Below, piece by piece: positions 1 to 9,644 of a stretch of DNA of 64,000 bases (its first letter is position 1; each line of letters begins with the position of its first letter). The position numbers and the translations under genes were made by a program. The stretch comes from Candidatus Desulfosporosinus nitrosoreducens. Its GTDB lineage: Bacteria > Bacillota > Desulfitobacteriia > Desulfitobacteriales > Desulfitobacteriaceae. The DNA lies in the NCBI RefSeq assembly GCF_030954495.1, contig NZ_JAVHUW010000060.1:88909-152908 (forward strand), given 5' to 3'. The notes beneath the pieces were generated by a model. The model was not told the origin of the DNA and searched no databases. It saw only the letters and a program-made list of their open reading frames with translations.

Positions 1-563
1 TGCCAGGCCGGATTAAATGATGTCAGCTTGCGTTTCGCAAAGTATTGAGACAAGGAAACTTGTTCACAAGAGCTAACTTTAGCAAGCCCGGGGGGAAACT
101 TAATTTCTGAACCGGTGCGGAATATCTGAAGCTGACGAATCCGCTTAAAGCCAACAGACAGATAAACCTTTTGAGCGTAATTCTGAGTTAAAACCTCCAA
201 ATAAATCCTTTTAAGTCCAAGACGTGCAGCTAAATCCAGTTGAGAACGCATTAAGGGAGTAAAAAAACCTCTTCCCCGATAATCAGGGGCAATACACGTC
301 CCGGCAATCCAGCCTTCATCACCACTTATCGCTAACAGAGAAAAACCCACTATTTGATTTTGGGTATAAATGGCGACGGAATCCGCCAAAACCACTTGAC
401 CAAGGTCCAGCCAAAACTTCATGTGTTCTTGTGTATAAACCATGTCATAATAATAACCCTGCCAACAGCGATTCCAAATTTCCACCATGTCGCCCAATGT
501 TATGTGCTCTAATGTTGTCATCCGTATAGTTTCCATATCTGATTTAAACTCATTTCTTTTCAT
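1..563 (-). CDS. GNAT-family N-acetyltransferase, cut by left window edge
   Basis: An open frame runs leftward from an ATG at 563 to the window edge without a stop, giving about 187 residues. A GNAT acetyl-CoA-binding signature is visible (IAPDYRGRGFFTPLM), followed by a helix and the usual YL-VGF end motif. The family transfers acetyl groups from acetyl-CoA to amines; the substrate cannot be told from sequence. No clear ribosome binding site precedes 563, and an in-frame ATG at 536 is an alternative. It is divergent from the aminopeptidase gene at 751. The C-terminus lies outside the window. Confidence 0.75.
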   Translation of the reverse strand, partial: MKRNEFKSDMETIRMTTLEHITLGDMVEIWNRCWQGYYYDMVYTQEHMKFWLDLGQVVLADSVAIYTQNQIVGFSLLAISGDEGWIAGTCIAPDYRGRGFFTPLMRSQLDLAARLGLKRIYLEVLTQNYAQKVYLSVGFKRIRQLQIFRTGSEIKFPPGLAKVSSCEQVSLSQYFAKRKLTSFNPAW

Positions 564-750
564 AAATTTTTAATAATTTGTCACCATCAACATCAGAAAT
601 ACTTCTCTACGATCAACTGATTTCCTGCTTAATCTCAAATATATCTTGTAGAAGTATTTTCCAGTATAGAGACTTATCTCAAAGAAGAGGTCATTTTTTC
701 TGAAAATAATGGTAAGATATGTTCATGAGATAAAGAAAGGCGGCTCAGCA

Positions 751-2070
751 ATGCAAAATTCCAATCTAACCACCGAGGAACTTCAATTTTCTCGGGAACT
801 GCTCCAGTTTATTAATGAAAGCCCCTCCCCCTTCCACACTGTGGAAAGTATCAGAAAAATACTTGAGCCCAGCGGTTTCACTAACTTAAACCCGGAAGAT
901 AAGTGGTCCTTGACACCTGGGGGTAAATATTTTGTAACTCGAAATAATTCGGCAATTATTGCTTTTGTAGTTGGTTCCGGGGAACCAGAGACCTACGGAT
1001 TTCATCTTATTGGGGCGCACACGGACAGCCCAAGTTTTCGGGTCAAGCCCCAGGCGGAGATTTTGCAGGAAGGATACCTCAAACTCAATGTCGAAACTTA
1101 TGGCGGACCAATTCTTAATACTTGGCTCGACCGCCCCCTTTCTTTAGCCGGCCGGGTTATCTTGCGTGGAACCTCTCCTTTCTGCCCACAAAGTAAGCTT
1201 TTCCGCAGTGAACGCCCCTTGCTTGTTATTCCCAACCTGGCAATTCATATGAATCGAAAAGTAAATGAAGGTATTGAATTAAACAAACAAAAAGACCTCC
1301 TCCCCTTAATGACTCAAATCAGAGCGGGGCTGCAAAAAGAAGGCGTCCTCATTGAGCACCTGGCTGAAACGCTTGAATGTTCGCGAGAAGATATTCTGGA
1401 CTTTGACCTTTTCCTTTACAATACTCAGGAAGGGTGTCTCGTTGGCTTACAGGAAGAATTTATCTCCAGCGGGCGGCTTGATGATTTAGCCATGGTCCAT
1501 GCGGGAGTTGCAGCTTTGACCAAGGCTAAAATGGCTTTACCTACCCAAGTGTTGGCCTGTTTTGATAACGAGGAATGCGGCAGTACCTCAAAGCAAGGAG
1601 CGGCTTCTCCATTTTTGGCAAATGTTCTCAGTAGAATCCTTTTGGCACAGGAAAAGGGCCAGGAAGCATATTTCCAAGCCACAGCACGTTCTTTCTTTAT
1701 TTCGGCAGACATGGCCCATGCTCTTCACCCTAACTCCGGAGAAAAACATGATCCCACACACCACCCTGCCCTCAATGGCGGCCCCGTGATCAAATATAGC
1801 GCAAACCAAAGCTACACCACAGATGCTGAATCCGCAGCGGTTTTCATAGCACTTTGCCAAAGTGCCGGCGTTGCTATCCAAAAATTTGTTAATCGTTCTG
1901 ACGAAAGGGGAGGCTCAACAATTGGACCTATTTCGAGCACGCACCTTGATTGGCGGTCCGTAGACATCGGAAACCCAATTTTAGCCATGCATTCTGTGCG
2001 AGAACTAGGAGGGGTCAAAGATCACTTAGCCATTGCCAAAGTCTTTACCAAGTTTTATGAGACTCCGTAA
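751..2070 (+). CDS. apeB: M18-family aspartyl aminopeptidase
   Basis: 439 residues, close to the family norm of about 430. M18 enzymes are cytosolic dizinc aminopeptidases that remove N-terminal acidic or neutral residues. The expected metal ligands and catalytic positions can be seen in order: GAHTDSPSFR, SGRLDDLA, DNEECGS, ADMAHALHPN and the C-terminal HSVREL. The frame is open from 709, but ATG 751 is preferred because AAAGGCGG lies upstream at good spacing and the extra N-terminal residues do not resemble the family. The gene appears monocistronic. General peptide recycling is the likely role. Confidence 0.9.
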   Translation: MQNSNLTTEELQFSRELLQFINESPSPFHTVESIRKILEPSGFTNLNPEDKWSLTPGGKYFVTRNNSAIIAFVVGSGEPETYGFHLIGAHTDSPSFRVKPQAEILQEGYLKLNVETYGGPILNTWLDRPLSLAGRVILRGTSPFCPQSKLFRSERPLLVIPNLAIHMNRKVNEGIELNKQKDLLPLMTQIRAGLQKEGVLIEHLAETLECSREDILDFDLFLYNTQEGCLVGLQEEFISSGRLDDLAMVHAGVAALTKAKMALPTQVLACFDNEECGSTSKQGAASPFLANVLSRILLAQEKGQEAYFQATARSFFISADMAHALHPNSGEKHDPTHHPALNGGPVIKYSANQSYTTDAESAAVFIALCQSAGVAIQKFVNRSDERGGSTIGPISSTHLDWRSVDIGNPILAMHSVRELGGVKDHLAIAKVFTKFYETP

Positions 2071-2160
2071 CTAGTTTTCAAGAGCTGGCCGGCTCATTTC
2101 CCCAAGCTTGTTTGCGCTTTGAGCATTTTTTAAAACTCATAAGTTGTTTGTTTGACAACA

Positions 2161-2442
2161 TTATAAATGAAGTGAGGCAATACTGCTCTGGATGAATGAT
2201 TGTGCACAGTCACAATGTACTGCCATGACCTGATCATTTGTCGAACTAAGAGGAATGAAAACTGCCACAACCTCCTCAAAATTATATATCTTTTTCCCAC
2301 TCGACTGGCAGACCAAATAACCCTTCTGATTAAATAACCCTTCAAGTCTTAGCATACCTTGAATACGTCTTGGCAGCGTCTCAGCTCCTGAACACTCCAT
2401 CCCGTCATCCCCTATCTTGCTGAAATCTAAGCATTGTATCAT
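2161..2442 (-). CDS. small hypothetical protein
   Basis: 93 codons from ATG 2442; an internal ATG at 2400 preceded by AGGGG is an alternative start giving a 79-residue protein. Its composition is balanced, it has four cysteines (MECSG, YLVCQ, HCDCA), and it contains no transmembrane segment. I recognise no family. It sits convergent to the aminopeptidase in a gap that otherwise holds nothing. The Cys-x-Cys near the end could bind metal, but this is speculation. Coding status is uncertain because the ribosome binding site is weak. Confidence 0.4.
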   Translation of the reverse strand: MIQCLDFSKIGDDGMECSGAETLPRRIQGMLRLEGLFNQKGYLVCQSSGKKIYNFEEVVAVFIPLSSTNDQVMAVHCDCAQSFIQSSIASLHL

Positions 2443-2559
2443 TAATTTATGCTGCTGAAAATTTCTTTATTATGCTGAGGCGGGGGATTTCCATCATTTC
2501 TAGTTTTCAGTTTTCAGGAAAAACTTTGCTGGAAACAAACTGGAAATAAAGCCGGAGAA

Positions 2560-2588
2560 TTGACTTATATTTCTATTTTAGTTATACT
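2560..2588 (+). promoter_or_regulatory. sigma-A-type promoter of the zinc-ribbon gene
   Basis: TTGACT at 2560-2565, a spacer of exactly 17 bases, then TATACT at 2583-2588. Transcription would begin near 2595, leaving a leader of about 110 nt before the ATG at 2704. The leader holds a hairpin (ATGGGAAG 2645-2652 with CTTCCCAT 2664-2671) just before the GGAGG. A long structured leader suggests post-transcriptional control. Confidence 0.6.
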
Positions 2589-2703
2589 TAATTAACTCGT
2601 TCGTACTTGTGGATTTGCTCAAACCTTCTCGATTGCCTCAGGCTATGGGAAGATTTTTCTGAACTTCCCATGTAGCGGGTAATAAAAAATCGTGGAGGTA
2701 TTT

Positions 2704-3006
2704 ATGTTCAGCGACAAAATTTTAAGTTGTAAGGAATGCGGTCGAGAATTCGAATTTACCGCATCTGAACAAGAGTTCTATGCTGAAAAGGGGTTTACTA
2801 ACGAACCCGGTCGTTGCCCTGAATGTCGTGCTGCCAGAAAAGCACAAAGCAGAAATAACGGTGGTTTTTCCCGTCAGCCACGTGAAATGTTTCCGGCAGT
2901 TTGTGCTAATTGCGGAAAAGAAACAACCGTTCCTTTTCAGCCGTCAGGAGATAAACCCGTCTATTGCCGTGACTGCTATCAACCACGTTCACGCAGTAAC
3001 TGGTAA
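2704..3006 (+). CDS. double zinc-ribbon protein (zf-Tbcl type)
   Basis: 100 residues starting at ATG 2704, seven bases after a strong GGAGG at 2694-2698; a longer reading from GTG 2692 would overlap that site and is rejected. There are two treble-cysteine modules: CKECGREFEF...CPEC at residues 6-42, matching the 'probable zinc-ribbon' family, and CANCGKETTVPF...CRDC at residues 62-90. The middle linker is rich in Arg, Ser and Asn. Such proteins are common in Clostridia and are thought to bind nucleic acid; the role is not established. A strong terminator follows. Confidence 0.75.
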   Translation: MFSDKILSCKECGREFEFTASEQEFYAEKGFTNEPGRCPECRAARKAQSRNNGGFSRQPREMFPAVCANCGKETTVPFQPSGDKPVYCRDCYQPRSRSNW

Positions 3007-3030
3007 ACTTTTGCTAACTCAATAGCATTA

Positions 3031-3066
3031 AAAAACCTTTCTAGTTTGAGCTAGAAAGGTTTTTTA
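3031..3066 (+). terminator. Rho-independent terminator of the zinc-ribbon gene
   Basis: Perfect 14-bp stem (3031-3044 with 3051-3064), a 6-nt loop and a T-run inside and after the right arm. The left arm begins with an A-run, so it could also stop transcription from the right. Confidence 0.85.
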
Positions 3067-3185
3067 TTAGCAGGTCCTTATTTTAGATTAACTAATCAAG
3101 AACCACAACATTCATAAGCCTACTTAATTTCCACATGGCAAAAATTAAAATAAAGACAACGCATCTTAACGAATCCTATTCTCAA

Positions 3186-4049
3186 TTAGCCTTCTTTGTC
3201 TTGTTGTGTAACTTCAAGTTGAATTAATTCGTGATAAAGCTCTTTCTTGCGGTCCGCCAGAAAAAAACTATCCCGCATCGAAGCACGGTCAAAACGGCGT
3301 ATGCGATTGATTCGCTCCGCTGAAAGAAGTGCCGTAGTTATGCTTTCTTCCAGAAATTCTGTTTGCTCAATTACTTCTCCTTTAGGTCCGATGACTAAAG
3401 TCCCTCCGCTGAACTCTTTAGCTTTTCCGTTACTTCCGATCAAATTACAGGCTCCAAGATACACGGAATTGTCATAAGCTCTTGTCCCAAGATAGCGCAG
3501 CCAAATCTCTTTACGATCTCCGGCAATTACCGGCGAGGCATGGGGTGCGAAGATAAGTTCGGCCCCTTTTAACGAATAGATAGCCGCCATCTCCGGAAAA
3601 TGCCAATCCCAGCATATTCCTACCGCAAAATTCATTCCATGAGCCTTAAAAACCGGAAATTTGTCACCGGGTGAAAAAAAATCTTGCTCGCTGCGACCTA
3701 AATGAACCTTGCGATAAACCATATCCTCTTTGCCCGGAGATAAGATTACTTGCGAAATATAAGGCTTTTTCTTATCACTAGTCTGCTCAACCAAACCCAC
3801 CAATAAGGTGATTTTTAAATCTTCAGCGCACTCCCGCAAACGAGATATTCTTGGACTTTGGAGAGAGTCACCAATTTCCGAAGCATCTTGCGGCGAATAA
3901 CCATCTAAGGCACATTCAGGAAAACATAAAAAAGAGATTTCCTGCTGACTGGCGACCTGAGCGAGATGGGTTATTCTCTTACAATTGAGATCACTCTCTC
4001 CGACATAAGATTCCATCTGAACCAGGCCTATCCGGCAATCTTGTTTCAT
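3186..4049 (-). CDS. carbon-nitrogen hydrolase (nitrilase superfamily)
   Basis: 287 residues, the typical single-domain length. The Glu-Lys-Cys catalytic triad is visible in context: FPECALDGY near residue 45, YRKVHLGRSEQDFF near 115 and VGICWDWHFPE near 145. The family hydrolyses amides or N-carbamoyl groups in the cytosol; the substrate is not readable from the sequence. ATG 4049 follows GAGG at 8 nt. The neighbouring LysR gene lies upstream in the same direction with a 66-bp gap, so the two might be co-expressed, but nothing else links them. Confidence 0.85.
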   Translation of the reverse strand: MKQDCRIGLVQMESYVGESDLNCKRITHLAQVASQQEISFLCFPECALDGYSPQDASEIGDSLQSPRISRLRECAEDLKITLLVGLVEQTSDKKKPYISQVILSPGKEDMVYRKVHLGRSEQDFFSPGDKFPVFKAHGMNFAVGICWDWHFPEMAAIYSLKGAELIFAPHASPVIAGDRKEIWLRYLGTRAYDNSVYLGACNLIGSNGKAKEFSGGTLVIGPKGEVIEQTEFLEESITTALLSAERINRIRRFDRASMRDSFFLADRKKELYHELIQLEVTQQDKEG

Positions 4050-4115
4050 AGTTTATACCTCGTCTTCCACCTCATTAGAACCATTAGATTAAGCAGATAG
4101 ATCCTTAAATTTTCT

Positions 4116-5063
4116 TTATTCGATTGCATCCAGCTCATTATAATCTCTGCTCAAAATATTAGTTAATAATCTATGATCATGAAGTAAATCAATTAAAAGA
4201 CGTTCATCTTTAGTTTGGGTTGTTTGGGCCTGAGCATTCGTCAGGATACTCAAAGGCCGATAAACCGGAGCATCTTGGATCTTTAAGGATTTAAAAATTT
4301 TCTGATCGCATTCACGGCGAACTGTAAGAGAAGAAATAATTGTAATTCCTAAACCCGCGGCAACGACTTCCTTAATTGCCTGGGTACTTCCTAATTCCAT
4401 ACTGATATTCAGTTGATCAGGATCAAGTCCTCTCTCTTTTAGGGCCATTTCCATAACTCTGCGCGTTCCGGAACCGTCTTCACGGGTCACTAAACGCTCA
4501 TGGGGGAGTTCGGCCAAGGTTATGCTTTCTCGGGAGGCCCAAGGGTGAAAATACGGCAGAACAACCACCAGCTCATCTTCCCAGAATTTTTCGACATTTA
4601 AATCTTTATGACGGGGGACAGGACCTTCGATCAAGCCAATATGAATCTTTTTTTCCAAAACATCCTGGGAAATCGAATCCGTATTAGCAATCTTAACTTT
4701 AAAATCTACGTCAGGATGATTCCTATATAAATAGGCCAAAATGTTAGGAAGAATGTATTCTCCTATGGTCAGCGTTGCCCCCAAATAGATAAGTCCCCTT
4801 CGCCCTTTAGCCAAGGCGGCGATCTGTTCTTTGGCATTTAAAAGAATATCCAGAACACTTCGAACATGTGTGTAAAATATTTCCCCTTCTTTCATAAGAG
4901 TTACACCTTTGTTAGTTCTGTCGAAAAAGCGAGCACCATACTGATTTTCCAAGTTTTGAATCTGTAAACTAATACTAGGTTGGCTCATATGGAGTTTCTT
5001 CGCAGAGAGCGTAATGTTCTTAGTTTCTGCCACTTCTTTAAAGACAAGAAAGTGTTGTTCCAT
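4116..5063 (-). CDS. LysR-family transcriptional regulator (CysL/CysB-like)
   Basis: 315 residues. The N-terminal winged helix-turn-helix is clear (KKLHMSQPSISLQIQNLE, residues 22-40), followed by the two-lobed effector domain with the usual LGAT...LPN...F and VAAGLGITI motifs. ATG 5063 has a GGAGGGAG site. The family binds DNA as a tetramer and responds to small molecules; CysL-type members govern sulfur metabolism, which would suit a neighbour of the dsr operon, but specificity cannot be inferred here. It lies downstream of the dsr operon and is separated from it by a terminator. Confidence 0.88.
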   Translation of the reverse strand: MEQHFLVFKEVAETKNITLSAKKLHMSQPSISLQIQNLENQYGARFFDRTNKGVTLMKEGEIFYTHVRSVLDILLNAKEQIAALAKGRRGLIYLGATLTIGEYILPNILAYLYRNHPDVDFKVKIANTDSISQDVLEKKIHIGLIEGPVPRHKDLNVEKFWEDELVVVLPYFHPWASRESITLAELPHERLVTREDGSGTRRVMEMALKERGLDPDQLNISMELGSTQAIKEVVAAGLGITIISSLTVRRECDQKIFKSLKIQDAPVYRPLSILTNAQAQTTQTKDERLLIDLLHDHRLLTNILSRDYNELDAIE

Positions 5064-5258
5064 GATGGTTATATCTCCCTCCTAGATTCTTATATATCAA
5101 TAAAGATTCTTCGCCGATTGCTTACGTTGTCAAAAAAAAGATAAAAAATTATACCGAGTGGCTATCGCATATCTTTATAATACCATTAGCAGAAAGATTC
5201 CGCCAGACAATCGAACTATCTTTTCCAAAATGAGCTATCTATACAGAGGTGCTGAATT

Positions 5259-5291
5259 TAAAAACTCCGCATTACACATGGTTCTGCGGAG
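5259..5291 (-). terminator. terminator at the end of the dsr operon
   Basis: On the minus strand CTCCGCA (5285-5291) pairs with TGCGGAG (5265-5271) and is followed by TTTTTAAAT. It lies 82 bp after the stop of dsrN and separates the dsr operon from the LysR gene. Confidence 0.65.
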
Positions 5292-5372
5292 CTCTTTTAT
5301 AATTATTTAAGAGCGGACGTGTTTAGATTACAGAAATTCTATCAAACTAATTCAAATGAGGATTAAAGCGAC

Positions 5373-6848
5373 TCAATTTTGTCCGGCAACCTTCTCAATA
5401 GAAGCCCATTTTGTTTGGTTATATTGAGCGGCAAGATGAACCATACGTTCGGCCCAAACCGGACAACCTAAGGCATGAAGGTGATTATAAGAAGCAAAGA
5501 CATTCTTATAGCAGATTCCATCATGTTGCCCATCAATCCCATGACCGCGTTTAACCAGCAGTCCAAATTTTATATCAGAGGGTAGGTTAATAATCCGCGA
5601 ATTATGAAACTCATGCCCCTTAATTTCCGTATTTTTTGCAAACCAGGATTGAACTTCGTTAGCTTGCATCAAGGTATAGCCATGACCTTGCGGTTTTGCT
5701 TCCATTTGAGTATCAAAAGGAAGCAGTCCAACCATTTCGTAGGTTTGAGCAGCGGTACGTATAGTACGGCCCAAAAACATTAATCCTCCACATTCGGCAT
5801 AAATCGGCAGACCTTTCTCACCATAAGAGCGGATCTCTTCTCGAATTGTCCGGCTTTTCTCAAGCTCTGCCGCAAATATTTCCGGAAAACCGCCGCCGAT
5901 ATATAAACCATCTAAATCATCGGGAAGTTTATCGTCAGCAAGGGCTTTAATTGGCACAAGATTCGCGCCCAGATGTTGTAAAGCCTCTAAATTTTCAGGA
6001 TAGTAAAAACTGAAAGCGGCATCTCGAATTACTCCGATTTTAGGGGCAATGCCTTTTGTTTTGAAAACATTGCAGTTAAATGACGATTTCTCAGAGATGT
6101 ACGGCAGTTCCGGAGCGCTCTGAGCCAATTCGAGGATTAATTTCAAATCAACATGGTCAGCGATTACGTCGGCAAAATAATCCAATAGCTTGTCCGTTTC
6201 ATTGATCTCACCACTAGTAACCAAGCCAAGGTGACGATCGGGAATCGTCAAATTAACGTCTTTAGGAATCGCTCCAACGACTGGAATTTTGCAGAACTCT
6301 TCAATAGCTTCGCGAGCAACTTTTTCATGACGATTCTGCGCAACTTTATTCAGAACAACTCCGACAATTTGTACTTCAGGATCAAAGTGCTGATACCCCA
6401 TAACCATAGCCGCTATGCTGCGGGTCATGCGAGTCGCATCTACGACCAATAATACGGGAGAGCGAGTTATTTTGGCAATCTCCGCAGTCGAACTGCTCCC
6501 TTTCAGATCTGATCCGTCATATAAACCCATAGCGCCTTCTATAATCGTGAGCTTCTTATCTTTAGAATGATTCAAGACAGATTGACACAGTTCTTGACGG
6601 TTCATAAAATAGGCGTCTAAATTTCGACTCGTGTTCCCAGCCGCTACAGAATGCCAACTTGTATCAATGTAATCCGGGCCTTTTTTAAAAGGCTGAACCT
6701 CAAGGCCTTGACGAGCAAATGCCCTTAATAGACCTAAAGTGAATGTTGTCTTGCCACTTCTCCCTTGGGGTGCTCCAATGACTAAGCGTGGAACGTTTAA
6801 GTTACTCGATTCCGGCATAATTGACATATTTCCTGACAACGGCAACAT
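5373..6848 (-). CDS. dsrN: DsrN-type siroheme amidase / cobyrinate a,c-diamide synthase family
   Basis: 491 residues from ATG 6848 (AAAGGGTGG upstream); ATG 6827 is a possible shorter start and the open frame extends to 6986. The N-terminal ATP-dependent synthetase half carries the CbiA P-loop (GAPQGRSGKTTF) and GLYDGSD; the C-terminal glutamine amidotransferase half has the catalytic Cys in YAECGGLM and a His in GHEFHNSR. CbiA proteins amidate corrinoids, but homologues placed directly behind dsrABD in sulfur-metabolising bacteria are DsrN, which amidates siroheme to the form bound by DsrAB. Location in the dsr operon favours DsrN; a corrinoid role cannot be excluded. Confidence 0.85.
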   Translation of the reverse strand: MLPLSGNMSIMPESSNLNVPRLVIGAPQGRSGKTTFTLGLLRAFARQGLEVQPFKKGPDYIDTSWHSVAAGNTSRNLDAYFMNRQELCQSVLNHSKDKKLTIIEGAMGLYDGSDLKGSSSTAEIAKITRSPVLLVVDATRMTRSIAAMVMGYQHFDPEVQIVGVVLNKVAQNRHEKVAREAIEEFCKIPVVGAIPKDVNLTIPDRHLGLVTSGEINETDKLLDYFADVIADHVDLKLILELAQSAPELPYISEKSSFNCNVFKTKGIAPKIGVIRDAAFSFYYPENLEALQHLGANLVPIKALADDKLPDDLDGLYIGGGFPEIFAAELEKSRTIREEIRSYGEKGLPIYAECGGLMFLGRTIRTAAQTYEMVGLLPFDTQMEAKPQGHGYTLMQANEVQSWFAKNTEIKGHEFHNSRIINLPSDIKFGLLVKRGHGIDGQHDGICYKNVFASYNHLHALGCPVWAERMVHLAAQYNQTKWASIEKVAGQN

Positions 6849-7036
6849 ATCATCCACCCTTTCTTGGAGCAATTTGGCATAAAAATATATGGGATTAGGA
6901 ACAAAATTGACCACCCACCTTCCATACCCAAGAATGCTTGTTCGAATCACCAGCAGAAATAAGGGCATGAAAAGTAGGATGGTCATTAATTTAAATTAAA
7001 AATGTTAAGAACATAATCCCATCGATCAACGGTGTA

Positions 7037-7258
7037 TTAATTTGGGGTTTGAACTTTTCCTTTTAAACAAATATACGTGGTCGTAATATAGAGGTACTCA
7101 ACAAGATCCTCAGCAGTAAGTTCTTTTACAGCGTCGTCTACTTCGCTTTTCTTTGCTCCAATAGCAACCGCTACATCTCTGCTTTTTGCTTTTTGAACTT
7201 TGGCAAGATACTCAAGAATTTTGGCCTTAATTTCGGGGTTTGCTGGACCTCTACCCAT
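7037..7258 (-). CDS. dsrD: DsrD, small activator of dissimilatory sulfite reductase
   Basis: 73 residues; a compact winged-helix fold is expected and the sequence matches the family throughout (KAKSRDVAVAIGAKKSEVDDAVKEL then the YLYITTTYICLKG wing). DsrD stimulates sulfite reduction by DsrAB and is typical of organisms that run the pathway in the reductive direction. It sits 35 bp behind dsrB and 188 bp before the chosen dsrN start. ATG 7258 follows AGGGGG. Confidence 0.95.
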   Translation of the reverse strand: MGRGPANPEIKAKILEYLAKVQKAKSRDVAVAIGAKKSEVDDAVKELTAEDLVEYLYITTTYICLKGKVQTPN

Positions 7259-7293
7259 AAGGCGACACCCCCTATCATTTAATTAATGGCTGA

Positions 7294-8352
7294 TTAGAAC
7301 TTAAATCCAGCAGCAGTACGGAATGTTTCTCTGGAGAAAATGTAATCATCAATTAACATATCTGAGAAAGGCAAACCGCTGAGGCTGAAGAATTTCTCCC
7401 AGCCAATACGCTCAACCCATTCACCTAAACGCTCACCTTTGCGAGCATTGGCAATCCAGAGTTCGAGAATATCACGGATAGCTGAAGAAACTTCGGGCCA
7501 ACGTGGAGGATTGTTAGGCAGGAAAGGAATTACCATGCGAGAGAAGCTCGGTGCTGTACGAGCATTGGAGACTTTACCACCGATGAGAATTGCGATACCG
7601 TCATTTCTCGGATCATAGATCTCCATAGCTGGCGACATAGTGTAGCAGTTTCCGCAATACATACATTTATCTTCATTGACAACAACACTCTTGTTTTTCG
7701 GGTCTGGACGAATAGCCCCGGTTGGGCAGCTAGCAACAAGGGTCGGAATCTCAGTGGTTTTACGAAGTTTCTCGTGGTCAATACGAGGAGGAGTACGGTG
7801 AACTCCAACGATACCGATATCACTGCAGTGCGTAGATCCACACATATTTAAGCAACAAGCTAAACCCATTTTTAATTTAGCAGGTAACTTCATGGAACCG
7901 AAATACTCATATAAGTCATCCATAACCGCCTTAACAACACCTGAAGCATCGGTAGCAGGAGTATGGCAGTGTACCCATCCTTGTGTGTGGATGATATTAC
8001 TGATAGAAGCACCAGTACCGCCAACTGCGAAACCCTTTGCTTGCAGTTCAGCAAGTAATGGATTAAGTTTGGACTCTTCAGAAACTAAGAATTCAATATT
8101 GTTACGGGTTGTAAAGCGAAGATGTCCGTCACAGAATTCATCGGCAATTGCACATACATCACGAATGAAATCAACGCTTACTAAACGAGGAGATCCTACG
8201 CGTACACTGTAAAGTGCAGCACCGCTTTCAGCAACGTGTTTGAGCACTCCCGGCTGTGGGATCTCATGATATTGCCACTTGCCATAATTTTCAAGAATTA
8301 TTGGGGGAAGCATCTCTTTATAATTAGGAGGTCCTTGGTCTAATTTTGCCAT
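7294..8352 (-). CDS. dsrB: dissimilatory sulfite reductase beta subunit
   Basis: 352 residues. DsrB pairs with DsrA as an alpha2beta2 enzyme that reduces sulfite with six electrons. Visible features are the nitrite/sulfite reductase ferredoxin-like half, the siroheme-Fe4S4 region ([12 protein letters not shown] near residue 170) and an inserted ferredoxin domain near residues 208-245 with CPTGAI and [12 protein letters not shown]. Note that in the second ferredoxin motif the last cysteine position reads Ser-Pro, as is common in DsrB. The gene starts at ATG 8352 behind a GAGGTGG site and is 34 bp downstream of dsrA. Confidence 0.97.
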   Translation of the reverse strand: MAKLDQGPPNYKEMLPPIILENYGKWQYHEIPQPGVLKHVAESGAALYSVRVGSPRLVSVDFIRDVCAIADEFCDGHLRFTTRNNIEFLVSEESKLNPLLAELQAKGFAVGGTGASISNIIHTQGWVHCHTPATDASGVVKAVMDDLYEYFGSMKLPAKLKMGLACCLNMCGSTHCSDIGIVGVHRTPPRIDHEKLRKTTEIPTLVASCPTGAIRPDPKNKSVVVNEDKCMYCGNCYTMSPAMEIYDPRNDGIAILIGGKVSNARTAPSFSRMVIPFLPNNPPRWPEVSSAIRDILELWIANARKGERLGEWVERIGWEKFFSLSGLPFSDMLIDDYIFSRETFRTAAGFKF

Positions 8353-8386
8353 GATTATCCACCTCTCATAAGCTACTTATTTAGAA

Positions 8387-9610
8387 TTAGAGTTTCGATC
8401 CATCTAATGCAGTTCCGGATTTGTCAAGTTCATCTTGCTGCCAGAACACATATGGGTTAGCACGCGGGCGGAAAACTTGTTGTGGAACAGGAGGAATTTC
8501 ACACTCACGCAGGAATTTGCTCATTCCTAAGCGATAAATTGTCTCACCAAGACGTTCGCGGGATTTGCCGTTTTCATCCCACCATTCCCAAACGCGACGG
8601 ACGAGATCTTTGAACTCTTCGAAATCATTCTCCGGGTCCATCTTAATGAAGGGTACGATAACCCAAGACATGAAGGCTGATTGAACAATGGTTGATTTTC
8701 CGCCGAGTAAGATGGTAGCTCCCTTTTCCTTACCGGCTTTAATAGCTTTTGGCATCTTATTGATGCAGTGCATACAGCGGGTGCAGTCTTCAGCAACAAT
8801 AGAAAGTTCTTGAGCTGCACTGTCATATTTCAGACATTTGGTTGGGCATTTATCACAAACTTGACCTTGGATGTCAAAGTTTTGCGCAGCATATTCTTTA
8901 ACTGCAGCTTGATTAAACTGGATGGAATCACGCCAAGTTCCAATTACTGAAATGTCGGCGCGAGCAATTGCCCCAGTGCAGTCATTAGCACAGCCTGAGA
9001 ATTTAATTTTACTCTTATATGGCCACATAGGGCGATGCAATTCATCCATGAATTCATTGGTTATATTATAGCAAGCTTCCAGCGTATCATAACAGGCATT
9101 CTCGCAACGGCCTGGTCCAACGCAGCAGTTTGTTGTTCTGAGGCAAGATCCGGATCCACCCAAGTCGAATCCAGCGTCACTGTACTCATCAAAGATCTTT
9201 TGAATATCTTCTGTTTTACAGCCAAGCAAAATTACGTCCCCGGTAGAACCATGCATGTTGGTTAAGCCGCTGCCATATTTTTCCCAAATATCACAAATTT
9301 TACGAAGTGTTTTCGTGTCATAAAAAAATCCAGATGGTTGGTTAATACGAACTGTGTGGAACTCAGCAACATGAGGATAGGTTTCCGGTTCGTCAACATA
9401 ACGGCCGATAACTCCACCGCCATACCCTCTTACACCAACAATTCCCCCATGCTTCCAGTGTCCTCTGTGCTCTACATAGGATCTCTCCAAGACTTGGAGT
9501 AACTCGCCGGCAGATTCACTTTTTACTGCAGCTCGTTTCATTTCCGTCACAAAACTGGGCCATTTTCCTTTTTCTAACTCGTCCAGTAGCGGCGTTTTCT
9601 TTTCCGTCAT
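8387..9610 (-). CDS. dsrA: dissimilatory sulfite reductase alpha subunit
   Basis: 407 residues from ATG 9610, which has a GGAGGG site; the frame is open to 9700 but that extension would overlap the ferredoxin gene. DsrA carries the catalytic siroheme coupled to an Fe4S4 cluster: the cysteines lie in CLRTTNCCVGPGRCENACYD and CANDC. A ferredoxin domain follows with CDKCPTKC and CTRCMHC...MPKAI. It works in the cytoplasm with DsrB, DsrD and a DsrC that is not encoded in this window. It is the second gene of a compact operon that starts with a ferredoxin. Confidence 0.97.
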   Translation of the reverse strand: MTEKKTPLLDELEKGKWPSFVTEMKRAAVKSESAGELLQVLERSYVEHRGHWKHGGIVGVRGYGGGVIGRYVDEPETYPHVAEFHTVRINQPSGFFYDTKTLRKICDIWEKYGSGLTNMHGSTGDVILLGCKTEDIQKIFDEYSDAGFDLGGSGSCLRTTNCCVGPGRCENACYDTLEACYNITNEFMDELHRPMWPYKSKIKFSGCANDCTGAIARADISVIGTWRDSIQFNQAAVKEYAAQNFDIQGQVCDKCPTKCLKYDSAAQELSIVAEDCTRCMHCINKMPKAIKAGKEKGATILLGGKSTIVQSAFMSWVIVPFIKMDPENDFEEFKDLVRRVWEWWDENGKSRERLGETIYRLGMSKFLRECEIPPVPQQVFRPRANPYVFWQQDELDKSGTALDGSKL

Positions 9611-9644
9611 TGCACACCCTCCGTCTTTTAATTTATGAGGTTTT

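Noticed and set aside
5373..6848. Corrinoid (CbiA) role as the main assignment, and a cobalamin riboswitch nearby
   Set aside because: No B12-box-like leader and no other corrinoid genes are seen, while the gene ends the dsrABD operon. DsrN is favoured, although the family is the same.
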